DNA of 64,000 bases, taken from positions 57,313-121,312 of the forward strand of contig NZ_JAFFPZ010000009.1 of assembly GCF_016918505.1 (NCBI RefSeq). Direction: 5' to 3'. The DNA is from Desulforhopalus vacuolatus (GTDB lineage: Bacteria; Desulfobacterota; Desulfobulbia; Desulfobulbales; Desulfocapsaceae). Position 1 is the stretch's first letter. Every line of letters starts with the position of its first letter. Made by a program: the position numbers and the translations under genes. The notes beneath the pieces were generated by a model, which worked only from the letters and a program-made list of their open reading frames with translations, ran no database searches and was not told the origin of the DNA. This document shows, piece by piece, positions 44,089 to 52,805 of this stretch.

Positions 44089-45293
44089 TGTGCACCCCCT
44101 TCGATAATTAATACACTATTAGAACCACCAAAGGCGAGTGATTGGCTTATACCAATGATACCTGCTAATGCCTGGCTTTCAGCTTCGGGGATGACAGGGA
44201 AGTTAAGGAGGGGATCAGGGTGGGTACATCCCACGGTACCAATAATATGTCCGTGATTTAAGGTCAGCAGAGTGAGAACTGCTTCAACTCCTCCCGCCGC
44301 GCCAAGGGTGTGGCCAGTGATACCTTTGGTTGAAACCATGGGCACGGAGGGATCTATTCCTGCTTCAAATACAGCCTGTGTTTCAGCAATATCATTTGAC
44401 GGAGTGCCGGTGCCGTGGGCATTTATCATACAGATATCTTGTCGATTTATTTGCGCATCCAGTAAGGCAGCCCTGATGGCAAGTTGCAATCCTCTCCCCT
44501 GGGGATGAGGTGCTGTCGGGTGGAAGGCATCACCTGCAATACCATAACCTTTTACAAAACCCAGAGAGAGCTTTTTATGATCGCTCTGTTCATCACGTTC
44601 CATGATAAAGACACCTGCAGCTTCACCAGGATTTAATCCCTGTCGGTTTTTGTCAAATGGACGACAGCTTTCACCTGCAATGAGTCGTAAACTTTTAAAC
44701 CCATTACAGGCAACCCGCGAAAGAGCATCTGCTCCTCCGGCAATCGCCAGATCGCAGAGACCTTGTTCGAGCCATATTTTCGCAAGACCAATTGCATCAG
44801 TGCCTGAGGCGCAGGCGTTGGTGATTACTACCCGTGGTCCGTTAATTCCTAAAAGACGTTGAATATAGAGGGCAAGATTATTATCGAAATATTGATGCAG
44901 AGGGGCAGGATCCGGGATTTCACCGTTTTCCCATTGCATATAATATGCTTCATTGTGAAAGGTGTTGCCCACAGTAGTCCCAAGAGCCAAACCAACACGT
45001 TTCCCACGGAGATCTTCAAGAGTGAGACCCGCCTGGTACAACGCTTCATCTATGGCAAAAAGGGCCAGTGAGATTGTTCGGTTGTGTGGTCGCAGATCGG
45101 ATTTTGAGAGCACCTGGAATGTGGAATTCTCTTCATCAACATAAAAACAGGGTGCTTCAAATATTGAAGGAATAATTTTATTATTCACCCGTCTCTGTTG
45201 CAATGCATCCCAGGATGCAAGACTCGTGGCACCAGCAGCAGTAATACAGCCGTAGCCGATTACAGAAATTTCAGGAAGAATTCGTTTAGACAT
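44085..45293 (-). CDS. Beta-ketoacyl-ACP synthase (FabF-like), core ketosynthase
   Basis: The 402-aa ketosynthase has a complete triad: Cys in VITNACASGTDAIG, His in NAHGTGTPSND and His in TKGITGHTLGAAG. Other FabF features are GLALGTTVGNT and GGADALSRVACNGFKSL. It is translationally coupled to the Cys-less partner at 43297-44088, so the two likely work as KS-CLF. The ACP gene lies about 120 bases upstream. It is the best candidate for the main chain-extending enzyme of the cluster. Confidence 0.93.
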   Translation of the reverse strand: MSKRILPEISVIGYGCITAAGATSLASWDALQQRRVNNKIIPSIFEAPCFYVDEENSTFQVLSKSDLRPHNRTISLALFAIDEALYQAGLTLEDLRGKRVGLALGTTVGNTFHNEAYYMQWENGEIPDPAPLHQYFDNNLALYIQRLLGINGPRVVITNACASGTDAIGLAKIWLEQGLCDLAIAGGADALSRVACNGFKSLRLIAGESCRPFDKNRQGLNPGEAAGVFIMERDEQSDHKKLSLGFVKGYGIAGDAFHPTAPHPQGRGLQLAIRAALLDAQINRQDICMINAHGTGTPSNDIAETQAVFEAGIDPSVPMVSTKGITGHTLGAAGGVEAVLTLLTLNHGHIIGTVGCTHPDPLLNFPVIPEAESQALAGIIGISQSLAFGGSNSVLIIEGGAQ

Positions 45294-45414
45294 TAAAGCA
45301 TTCCATGTTGTTATGGGTACTCTTATAAAGAATGTGTTTCTTAACCCGAAGACTTCATGAACACTTCGCTCTATGCAGGTGTGTTAATTTATGAAATATG
45401 GGGGGCAGAAAAAG

Positions 45415-45672
45415 TTACTCTATTTGTTGTTTTTCAATAAACTGTGCGAGGGCATTGATCGATTCAAAAACAGCTTTACCTTCTTCCATATCAGCAATAG
45501 TCACACCGAAACGTTTTTCTATAAGAAAGGCGAGTTCCACAGCGTCAAGAGAATCAAGACCAAGACCTTCGCCGAACAATTGACCTGCGTCATCGATGTC
45601 TTCTATGGCAACGCCTTGTATTTTTAGATCAACAACGAGTATTTCTTTAAGCTGCTGCTTTATTTTTTCCAT
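45415..45672 (-). CDS. Acyl carrier protein 1
   Basis: The 85-aa protein starts at MEKIKQQLKEILVVDL; a longer frame to 45729 adds residues not typical of ACPs. Helix II carries the phosphopantetheine site GLDSLDAVELAFLIEKRF (Ser in DSL), so it needs activation by a phosphopantetheinyl transferase, which is not in this window. It is acidic overall. It lies between the acyltransferase and ketosynthase genes, like the ACPs of polyene clusters. The second ACP of the cluster is at 52545-52805. Confidence 0.93.
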   Translation of the reverse strand: MEKIKQQLKEILVVDLKIQGVAIEDIDDAGQLFGEGLGLDSLDAVELAFLIEKRFGVTIADMEEGKAVFESINALAQFIEKQQIE

Positions 45673-45773
45673 TTTTTTACCAACGGCTGGTAGCCTGTGT
45701 TGTAATGGCAGAGAATACGAAACAGGCACAATAAATATTGGTTATTCAAGGTTCCCTGCTGTTTTTTTACGAG

Positions 45774-46664
45774 TTATTGTGCCCAGAAATTATAAAAATT
45801 ATACCACTGAAACGGATATTCCTGCAGGTAGGATTCCAGCGCTTTCAAGTACCTGCCTGCGCATTCTTGTAACATGTCTTCACGACTGTCTCGACCCTTA
45901 TACTCTGGATAAAAACAATCCCATATTCGTATCTGAAAATGTTTGCCACCGGTGTTGGCAGCAAGTATAACTATAACAGGTGCTTCAGCCGTTGCCGCGA
46001 GCATATACGCCGCAGTTGGTAAACGTACAGGTGTGTTGAGAAATATACCTGAAACAGGATGCCCTGTGGTGAGTCGATCACCCATTATTACCACGAGATC
46101 ACCCTTTCTCAGAGCTGCAGCTGCTGTGAGTATACCACCACAAGGGCCGTTGATATCGATAACGGTAAAAGGCTTATCTTTATTCTGTAACTCAAAATAA
46201 TGTTTTACTGCAGCCTGTTCGTTCATGTTCATAAGTATATGGATATGGGCAGAAATCGTATTGAGTTGGGAGAGTACTGCCTGCCAGTTACCCACATGGG
46301 CCATGAGGAGCACCGCACCTTTTCCTTTTGCCACCGCCAGCTCAAATTCGTGATGGTCTGCAGGATCTTCTTGCAATGAGGCTGTTTTACATATCTCAAG
46401 CCATGCCTGCTCTACCAAAACTGTACCAAAATGAGCGACTATCCTGCAGGTAGAAATAAAATATTGGAATCTGTTCATCTCTGGAAAACGTTTCACCAGA
46501 TAGTGAGAGAGTGTCTGGTGGATTTTCCGGCTGCAGAGGACATAACAGGAAAGAACAGGAATGAGAAGAATACGCCCACCCAGGTATCCTCCACAGCGGA
46601 TTGCCATATAGAAAAACCAGTGACCGAGTTTTTCAAGCTCAATGAGTATCTTTTTTTTCTCCAT
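45774..46664 (-). CDS. LpxL-like lysophospholipid acyltransferase
   Basis: The 296-aa membrane-associated acyltransferase is of the LpxL/HtrB type. An N-terminal helix (about 15-40) is followed by LLMAHVGNWQAVLSQL, the HxxxxE/D-type motif, but with Gln where the catalytic acid normally stands (His-Val-Gly-Asn-Trp-Gln). VIMGDRLTTG is the second motif. The Gln may be a feature of this subfamily or reduce activity. It is expected to transfer the cluster's acyl chain to a lipid or sugar acceptor. It lies 4 bases from the glycosyltransferase gene. Confidence 0.85.
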   Translation of the reverse strand: MEKKKILIELEKLGHWFFYMAIRCGGYLGGRILLIPVLSCYVLCSRKIHQTLSHYLVKRFPEMNRFQYFISTCRIVAHFGTVLVEQAWLEICKTASLQEDPADHHEFELAVAKGKGAVLLMAHVGNWQAVLSQLNTISAHIHILMNMNEQAAVKHYFELQNKDKPFTVIDINGPCGGILTAAAALRKGDLVVIMGDRLTTGHPVSGIFLNTPVRLPTAAYMLAATAEAPVIVILAANTGGKHFQIRIWDCFYPEYKGRDSREDMLQECAGRYLKALESYLQEYPFQWYNFYNFWAQ

Positions 46665-46668
46665 AATC

Positions 46669-47847
46669 TTAGTTTGCCTTTTTTGACCTTAAGAGCACAA
46701 ACCTCAGAGATGTAAAATAAACAAGAGCGGCTCCAGTACAACCAAGCAATGGGCCGATAACCAGAGAGCCCAAAAACCATTCCCAAACGCGTTGTGGAAT
46801 TTCGATCAACCATCTCTGCCAGGAAAGTTCGTATAAAAATTCGCCATGGAGCATATAGTGACCAAGTTCAATACAGAGAGCCGGGACGATCGGTGGCATG
46901 CAAAATTGGCTGGCTGCCACTGCTGCAACCTTGTTGAGATGTAATCTACAACAGAAATATATGATAACAACGGTATGGCAGGCGATCAGCGGCAGTGTAC
47001 CTAAGAATAAACCACACCAGACAGCCACCGCCAACCAAAAAGGAGACGCATTTTCATGGCATATTCGATTGAGTGTTTGCCAGGGATGTTTTACGTCGAC
47101 GATGGGGGGTTGCGGATCTTTTTCTTCCACAATCTGTTTCTGTGGCAGTGGCAATAATCGTCTACAGATAAGAGCGGTATGGAGTTTTGTGAGACGCCAG
47201 TTATCTCGTCCTTTTTTAAAGTGACTTACCCTTTTGTCAGCCGGTGGATAGTGTACGGAAACGGGGACAGATCGAGCATCGAGACCTCGCCATATCGATT
47301 TGACTAATACCTCTATTTCAAAATCATAACGGCTGTGAGAAAGATTCAGGGCACGCATTTCAGCCACAGGATATAACCGCATTCCACTCTGGGTATCTGG
47401 AAGGTCGCAGCCACATTCCAGCCGTACCCAGAAATTGGAAAATACTTTGCCAAAATGACTGGATTGCGGCACCGTATCCTGAATCATTTCTCGGGCACCA
47501 ATTATGATAGCGGGCCATCTTCCCTTTTCAGCTTCCGCAATCAGTTTGACTGTTTCAAGCGGATTGTGTTGACCATCTGCATCCACAGTGACAAGAGCTG
47601 CATATCCATGTTGTGCAGCGTATTGGGCTCCCGCCTTGATGGCGGCACCCTTCCCAGAGTTCCGGGGAAGTTGCAGGGTGAAACAGGGGAGATCCTGCAC
47701 GGTTTTAAGACCACCGTCACTGCTGCCGTCATCCACAACCAGGACGGGATAACCTGTTTCAAGTGCCTTGCTCACTACATCAGCTACAGTGGCGGCATGA
47801 TTATACAGGGGGACGACTATCAGTATTTTCGTGGTATCAAGTTTCAT
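46669..47847 (-). CDS. Family 2 glycosyltransferase fused to DUF2062 membrane domain
   Basis: The 392-aa protein has a GT-A domain (1-225) with ILIVVPLYNHAATVADVV, VLVVDDGSSDGG, GKGAAIKAG and the metal-binding VTVDADGQHNP (DXD-like). The layout is like dolichol-phosphate mannosyltransferases. The C-terminal half (about 275-385) is a DUF2062 membrane domain (AVWCGLFLGTLPLIACHTVV, IGPLLGCTGAALVYF). This GT2-DUF2062 fusion is a recurring part of aryl-polyene clusters. It would add a sugar to a membrane-bound head group. It overlaps the radical SAM gene by 11 bases. Confidence 0.9.
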   Translation of the reverse strand: MKLDTTKILIVVPLYNHAATVADVVSKALETGYPVLVVDDGSSDGGLKTVQDLPCFTLQLPRNSGKGAAIKAGAQYAAQHGYAALVTVDADGQHNPLETVKLIAEAEKGRWPAIIIGAREMIQDTVPQSSHFGKVFSNFWVRLECGCDLPDTQSGMRLYPVAEMRALNLSHSRYDFEIEVLVKSIWRGLDARSVPVSVHYPPADKRVSHFKKGRDNWRLTKLHTALICRRLLPLPQKQIVEEKDPQPPIVDVKHPWQTLNRICHENASPFWLAVAVWCGLFLGTLPLIACHTVVIIYFCCRLHLNKVAAVAASQFCMPPIVPALCIELGHYMLHGEFLYELSWQRWLIEIPQRVWEWFLGSLVIGPLLGCTGAALVYFTSLRFVLLRSKKAN

Positions 47848-49213
47848 TAACCCGTTTCTTTTTTTTCAGTAGAAGATCCCAGGAAGGTCCAACAAATCCG
47901 AGTTTATGTACAGCTGCAATATGAAGATTCAGTTCATGACAGGGATATACACGCGCCATATTGCCTGTGAACGATTGCTTTATGGATTCTTCCATCTGTT
48001 GCCGACTTATCCCTGGAGAATAATAAAATATTGGTGACAGCAACGACTGTTCTTTGGTAATAAGACCCTCAATAATCGCGTGCTGGTAAATGGCCGTGCC
48101 GGGCAGTATACGAATACCAATAAAAGCAAAAACAACACTTGAGGTAAGTTTTTCTATGTTCGCGAGGCCTTGAGAGAGAGTTCTCTCGTTTTCTCCGGGA
48201 CCACCAAATATTATAAAGTGGGCACAGGAGATTTTTTCTTGTGCCATCATCGCATCGATTGCTGTCACCTCGCTGAAGGTGAATCCTTTCTTTATGCCAC
48301 GCAGCGTTTCATCTGTTGCTGCATCGGTTCCAAGTTCAGCGGCGGCGAGACCCGCTCTTTTTAACAGCTGGATATCGGAGCGGCTGATGTTCTGTGGACG
48401 GAAAAAGGCGCACCATGGAATAGATACTTCCTGGCGGATGAGTTCTTCGGCAATTTCGAGATACTTGCCTGCCGGATCGTTAAAGACGCTATCGGTGAAA
48501 AATATATATCGAGCACCAAAATCGCGTATCAGTTTTTGTACTTCTTCCACAACCTGTTTCGGCTCATAGCAGCGAATCTTTCTCCCCTCTATTGTGGGAT
48601 ATGAGCAGTAGCTGCACTGGTAAGGACAACCACGTTTTGTCTGTACATTCAGCATCCCGCCACGTTTGGTGTAGTACCGGGCTATGTGGGGGGTGAATTC
48701 ATTACAGGGGACGAGTCTGGCAACAGGTGGAGATGTTATAATCTTATCATGAGGTAACCGTTCTTCTACAATTTCCTGGGCAAGCCACGGCATAATCTCT
48801 TCGCCTTCACCAACAACTGCATAGTCTGCGTGGAGGAGGTGGAGCAACCTGTCAGGTATTATAGAGACAGCGGGACCGCCAATAATGATCACGGTTTCCT
48901 GCAGACGGCGTATCAGTTCAGCAATAGCAACAGCACCACTGAGGTAGTTGTCGGGGCAGGCACTGTCAACGGTATCAATATTGCGGATAGAGAGCCCGAT
49001 AAAGTCATATTTTTCAGTCGTGAGCAACTCGTGAAGAGCTTCTAAACCATTGTCCGCCAGCATATCAAAATGTGCAGTCTCATGGCCATGTTGTTTCAGT
49101 GCACCGATAATACATGCCGCACCAAGAGGGTAGACGGGGTAGGGAACAAGGACTTGATTAACAGATATAATCAAGCTCTTGGAATGTCTGGTCACTGTGC
49201 TGTTTTTTTCCAC
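47837..49213 (-). CDS. B12-binding radical SAM enzyme of lipid-cluster type
   Basis: The 458-aa protein has an N-terminal cobalamin-binding fold (about 15-160, with YPLGAACIIGALKQHGHETA, GLSIRNIDTVDS and GGPAVSIIPDRL). A radical SAM core follows: the cluster motif is RGCPYQCSYCSYPT (Cys-x3-Cys-x2-Cys near residue 200), then ARYIFFTDSVFNDP and LGTDAATDETLRGIKKGF. It resembles the B12-binding/radical SAM proteins that annotation groups associate with ladderane-type lipid clusters. Such enzymes methylate or rearrange unreactive carbons or make C-C bonds. The substrate here is unknown; the operon points to an acyl chain. Confidence 0.88.
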   Translation of the reverse strand: MEKNSTVTRHSKSLIISVNQVLVPYPVYPLGAACIIGALKQHGHETAHFDMLADNGLEALHELLTTEKYDFIGLSIRNIDTVDSACPDNYLSGAVAIAELIRRLQETVIIIGGPAVSIIPDRLLHLLHADYAVVGEGEEIMPWLAQEIVEERLPHDKIITSPPVARLVPCNEFTPHIARYYTKRGGMLNVQTKRGCPYQCSYCSYPTIEGRKIRCYEPKQVVEEVQKLIRDFGARYIFFTDSVFNDPAGKYLEIAEELIRQEVSIPWCAFFRPQNISRSDIQLLKRAGLAAAELGTDAATDETLRGIKKGFTFSEVTAIDAMMAQEKISCAHFIIFGGPGENERTLSQGLANIEKLTSSVVFAFIGIRILPGTAIYQHAIIEGLITKEQSLLSPIFYYSPGISRQQMEESIKQSFTGNMARVYPCHELNLHIAAVHKLGFVGPSWDLLLKKKKRVNET

Positions 49214-49284
49214 AATTACGCCTTGTAATAAATTGACATGTGTGACAACGAGGAGTTGTTTTCCTCTTCAGATCTCCGATGTGT

Positions 49285-49818
49285 TCAGCGCCGGACTGTT
49301 GTTATCTGTACGGAAAAAGTGGTTGTACCATTTTCCTCATAATGATCAAAATCGCAGGCAAACATTATATCGAGATTTGCTTGTGTTTTCAGTAAGAGAG
49401 CTGCTTCTTTCTCCGCTGTTGGAAGCGGGGACTTCGTTGCAAAGAGCGCGTATACAGGACCGGTGAGGCCAAAAGTAAGAGCAATTTCTGCAAGAGGAAT
49501 ATTTGCCAGGGTATAGCCAAAAAGAGCAGGGCTTGCCAGGGCGGAATTTCCATCCATGGTGTCGACAAATGCCTGGTCGGTAAAGAGTGATCCTCTTGTC
49601 GTACTCCCAATAAGACCCGCCCGTAAGCCTTTTTCGTCCAGTCGTTCACCGATTTGAAGAAGATCCTGATCTTGTAAGAGGCTGGCAAATTCCACGATCA
49701 ACAGTCGGCTCAGGGGAGACATTCTTCCCCAGCGCTTTGGCAGAGTGCCCAGCAATTCTGTGACCTGTGGATCGGCATGGGCATCCAGTAATCCCTGTTT
49801 CATCTCAACTGTGATCAT
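49285..49818 (-). CDS. Short ketosynthase-like protein (Ketoacyl-synt_2 type)
   Basis: The 177-aa protein starts after GAGAGATT. It matches the N-terminal half of ketosynthases only: KRWGRMSPLSRLLIVEFASL, GLIGSTTRGSLFTDQAFVD and ASPALFGYTLANIPLAEIAL. There is no catalytic Cys motif, no HGTGT and no second His motif. It is shorter than the Cys-less protein at 43297-44088 but of the same kind. It could be a structural partner for one of the ketosynthases. A 650-base gap separates it from the upstream half of the cluster, so a promoter of its own is likely. Confidence 0.75.
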   Translation of the reverse strand: MITVEMKQGLLDAHADPQVTELLGTLPKRWGRMSPLSRLLIVEFASLLQDQDLLQIGERLDEKGLRAGLIGSTTRGSLFTDQAFVDTMDGNSALASPALFGYTLANIPLAEIALTFGLTGPVYALFATKSPLPTAEKEAALLLKTQANLDIMFACDFDHYEENGTTTFSVQITTVRR

Positions 49819-50089
49819 AATCTCTCTTTTGCATCCTCAGTTCGGTTCCGCTGGCATAACAGGTTTTCGGCAAGGTCATCTCTGGTGACATGACAGATGC
49901 GTTCCCGGCAACCATAACCGGGTACCTTGAAACAGCTTGTATTTCGTTCATATTCGAGGCACAGGAGGAAATTTATTACAGCCATGATTGATACATTCCT
50001 CTTAAGTTATGCATCATTTGGGGGCCCAATCGTGGTTGTACCTGCTCTTAGTAATTCCACTGTTATCGTTACATTTCCCGTCACAGTGT

Positions 50090-50109
50090 AGACAAGGCAT
50101 GCCTTGTCT
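50090..50109. repeat. Palindromic element, copy 1
   Basis: Perfect 20-base palindrome AGACAAGGCATGCCTTGTCT, followed by CTACAACACCATTGCTGG. The flanks are similar to those of copy 2 at 50260. Confidence 0.8.
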
Positions 50110-50259
50110 CTACAACACCATTGCTGGAATCACTGTTGTAGCGATTTTTCACCAAGGATGTGTAATGTCACCGTTATCACCCCGTGGTAATGATATGGCA
50201 TGTATTGTTTCACGAGTTATCGGTGATGGTTGCCATTTCGCTGATTGCCGCCACCGTAG

Positions 50260-50279
50260 AGACAAGGCATGCCTTGTCT
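50260..50279. repeat. Palindromic element, copy 2
   Basis: The same 20-base palindrome, preceded by GTAG and followed by ACACAACAACATTGTGG. It lies 170 bases from copy 1 in direct orientation with partly matching flanks. Confidence 0.8.
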
Positions 50280-50467
50280 ACACAACAACATTGTGGGAAA
50301 CCACTGCCGTGCCGATTTCCCATCAATAGTGATGAATCAATACAAAATGGAAATGGTATGAGATCTCAACATCTTGTTCCTCGCTTTGTCGGAGGATAAA
50401 TTTTTTACTGTAACGAAGAAGATGGGTGAAAGAGCTGGTACAATCTCTTTGCCTGAATCTGCAAGAG

Positions 50468-51772
50468 TTATCGATAATCAAAAAATTTTCGAGGTTTACG
50501 TCCGCCATCTTGACTCATCGTCGCCTCTACCTGGGCTGTTGGGAGTACGGTGAATGCTGGTTTTACCCGTAACTGTGCCTGGAGCATTTCTTCTATTCGT
50601 TTGCTGATATTTACGCTCTCGGAGCCGATAACCACATTCAGATCATCAAAGCCATTGGAGGATTTGCGTACCTCGACGTATGCTCCAGAGACTTCGTCAA
50701 TCTGCTGTAATACATTGAAAATAGTTTCCGGGTAAAGGGTTGTTCCTTTGTATTTTAGTCGTTGGGCGAGACGACCTTCCACTGGACCAAGTCGTTTGTT
50801 TTTCCAGCCACAAGGGCACGGTGTACTGTACATACGGCTTATATCACCGGTTTTTAGGCGGACAAGGGGGAAACCTTCGACTCCAAGTGGGGTAACAATA
50901 ACTTCACCAGGGATTCCATCGACGACAACGTTTCCCTGGTCATCAACTATTTCCGTGAGCATCAATTCAGGATGTATATGTCCACCCTGGGTGGCTTTAC
51001 ACTCACTAAAGGCTGTTTCAAACTCAGTGGCGCCATAGGATGAATAGATATGTGCTCCCCAAAGAGCAGCAATTTTTTCTCCCATTGGAGTGAGGAGATG
51101 ATCGGGCTTACGGACAGATTCGCCTATGGTGATTATAGATTCCACCGAAGAATGCGTTGGATCAATGCCTTCATCGACAGCCCACTGGGCGAGATCACGT
51201 AAGAACGTTGGCACACCAACAATGACCTTCGGATTAAGGGTGTTGATTGTATTCCATTGCCGGGCTGGTTGGCCGGGGCCGCTCCGAATGGCTGAAGCAC
51301 CGAGTGAAGTAATGCCGGAATAGTAGGCGAGACCTGCAATAAAACAACGATCAAGTGTAACTGTAAGCAGTACCCGATCATCTGGGCGCACACCCGCACC
51401 ATAGAAAGCAATGGCCTCGTTGAACGCCAGGCGTTTGAGGTCACTGTCGGTATATGGAACAATAACCGGATTGCCCGTGGTTCCAGATGTTAAGGCAAAA
51501 TCGCGAATAGCTTTTTCATCAGGCAGACCAAAATCATCTGCGTAACAGTCGAGGTGTTCCCGTGTGGTAAAAGGTAATTGAGATAATTCAGAAACGGATC
51601 GTAGATTATTGATATCAGCTTTGCTGATTCCCAATTCTCGCTGGTAAAAAGGAATGTTGAGAGTATGGTGCAGATGTTTTTTCAATAATGGGAGCTGAAT
51701 CTCTTCTTGCTTGTGCAGGGAAGCGTGCCGCAAAGAAATCGCCTGCTTTATATCATATTTATTATCAAACAT
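50468..51772 (-). CDS. PaaK-like adenylate-forming ligase of the lipid cluster
   Basis: The 434-aa protein starts at MFDNKYDIKQAISLRH after GAAGAGGC; a TTG 12 codons earlier overlapping the acyltransferase stop is possible. It has the phenylacetate-CoA ligase fold: LHHTLNIPFYQRELGIS, DFALTSGTTGNPVIVPYT (AMP loop), IYSSYGATEFETAFSECKA and LVRLKTGDISRMY, with a Cys pair in TPCPCGWKN. It would activate an aryl or acyl acid and hand it to CoA or an ACP as the starter unit. Aryl-polyene clusters usually make the starter with an ammonia-lyase; none is seen here, so this ligase may supply it instead. Confidence 0.85.
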   Translation of the reverse strand: MFDNKYDIKQAISLRHASLHKQEEIQLPLLKKHLHHTLNIPFYQRELGISKADINNLRSVSELSQLPFTTREHLDCYADDFGLPDEKAIRDFALTSGTTGNPVIVPYTDSDLKRLAFNEAIAFYGAGVRPDDRVLLTVTLDRCFIAGLAYYSGITSLGASAIRSGPGQPARQWNTINTLNPKVIVGVPTFLRDLAQWAVDEGIDPTHSSVESIITIGESVRKPDHLLTPMGEKIAALWGAHIYSSYGATEFETAFSECKATQGGHIHPELMLTEIVDDQGNVVVDGIPGEVIVTPLGVEGFPLVRLKTGDISRMYSTPCPCGWKNKRLGPVEGRLAQRLKYKGTTLYPETIFNVLQQIDEVSGAYVEVRKSSNGFDDLNVVIGSESVNISKRIEEMLQAQLRVKPAFTVLPTAQVEATMSQDGGRKPRKFFDYR

Positions 51773-51804
51773 AATTATTGCCTCTTCACATGGCAGGTGG
51801 CTGA

Positions 51805-52548
51805 TCAATCAAAATGGCCGTATTCTTTAAGAGTGTCTTCTATCGTGGTCTGTACATGACGTCGCAACAGTTGGACGTCATCTCTTCTATTGGTTTTATC
51901 TTCAGGGTAGACGGGGTCAAGAACCACAAGCGTTACCTTGCCGCATGAGAGGAACCGTTCACCTGGAGCCATAATGTCTCCTGAACCGACAATGCAAACA
52001 GGGACGATGGGGGTGCCGGTCTCAAATGCAAGCCGAAATGCTCCGGATTTAAATCTGCTTATCTGCCGGTCACGCGAGCGATGTCCTTCAGGCCAGATAA
52101 TAACATGACAACCTTCATTGAGCATCTTTTGGCTTTTTTCGGATATTTCGTGCCACCCCTTCTCTGCGTTTGCATAGCCAGATATTCCCATAAAATATTT
52201 GTATAGAGGAATTTTGAAAGGCCAGGAGGTCACAAAACCAGTTTCTACAGGAATGGCACCAAAGAGGTATGGATCAATGGCGGAGTTGTGGTTCGCCACG
52301 AAGATCGATTTTTTTGGTATTTTCTTCCCCTGATAAATGACTTTAACAGGTGCAAAAAAAGGTACTTTACAGACAAGAAGCCAACCGTAAAAACGTATCC
52401 CACGCCGCATGGCAGAACCAATACTGATCGATGTATAAACCATGATTATGGGGATAACAAAAGGCGATATTATGACGACTATGATGGTGATGAGTGTGAA
52501 TGCTATGAAAAAATAACAGTTCCACAATATTTTTTGTGCTGCTCTCAT
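51805..52548 (-). CDS. 1-acylglycerol-3-phosphate acyltransferase-like (PlsC)
   Basis: The 247-aa PlsC-type membrane acyltransferase has an N-terminal hydrophobic region (11-45). The catalytic motif VANHNSAIDPYLFGAI (HxxxxD: His-Asn-Ser-Ala-Ile-Asp) and the substrate motif IIWPEGHRSRDRQISRFKSG are both intact, followed by GTPIVPVCIVGS. It would esterify a glycerol- or other hydroxyl-bearing acceptor with the cluster's chain. The stop overlaps the possible TTG start of the ligase and its ATG overlaps the ACP stop, so it is tightly coupled. Together with the LpxL-like enzyme it gives the cluster two unlike acyltransferases. Confidence 0.92.
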   Translation of the reverse strand: MRAAQKILWNCYFFIAFTLITIIVVIISPFVIPIIMVYTSISIGSAMRRGIRFYGWLLVCKVPFFAPVKVIYQGKKIPKKSIFVANHNSAIDPYLFGAIPVETGFVTSWPFKIPLYKYFMGISGYANAEKGWHEISEKSQKMLNEGCHVIIWPEGHRSRDRQISRFKSGAFRLAFETGTPIVPVCIVGSGDIMAPGERFLSCGKVTLVVLDPVYPEDKTNRRDDVQLLRRHVQTTIEDTLKEYGHFD

Positions 52549-52805
52549 TCAACTGTCAATTCCGCTTTCTTTTTTACAATGAAGTTCACTAAATCACCGA
52601 TTGTCCAGATCGAACGTATATCTTCTTCGTTGGCAAGTTTAAGATTAAAAGTTCTCTCTAAAACGATGACCATGTCAACGGCGTCCAGACTGTCAAGGCC
52701 AAGTTTTTCATAGAGAGAAGCCTCCAGGGTTATCTCCTCTTTATTGAGCTCAAATTCTTCAGCAAGCACATCTACGATCTTTTGAAAAACTTCTTTATCT
52801 GTCAT
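52545..52805 (-). CDS. Acyl carrier protein 2
   Basis: An 86-aa ACP with helix II motif KLGLDSLDAVDMVIVLE (phosphopantetheine Ser in DSL) and an acidic N-terminal helix (FQKIVDVLAEEFELNKEE). It overlaps the ketosynthase gene before it and the PlsC-like gene after it by 4 bases each, so ketosynthase, ACP and acyltransferase would be made together. It differs clearly from ACP 1 and is therefore not a recent copy. Confidence 0.95.
   Translation of the reverse strand: MTDKEVFQKIVDVLAEEFELNKEEITLEASLYEKLGLDSLDAVDMVIVLERTFNLKLANEEDIRSIWTIGDLVNFIVKKKAELTVE

Larger units (their letters stand above)
49819..50467. other. 650-base gap within the lipid cluster with palindromic repeats
   Basis: This gap interrupts an otherwise tightly packed operon. 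It holds two related blocks of about 100 bases, each centred on the 20-base perfect palindrome AGACAAGGCATGCCTTGTCT, the short motif GGGTACCTTGAA at 49920, and a fragment (AATACAAAATGGAAATGGTA, 50340) of the dispersed repeat. Small open frames here coincide with the repeats and are not taken as genes. Confidence 0.7.

Noticed and set aside
50009..50329. 106-codon open frame in the gap inside the lipid cluster
   Set aside because: It reads through the two palindromic elements, has no ribosome site and repeats its own residues because of the DNA repeat.
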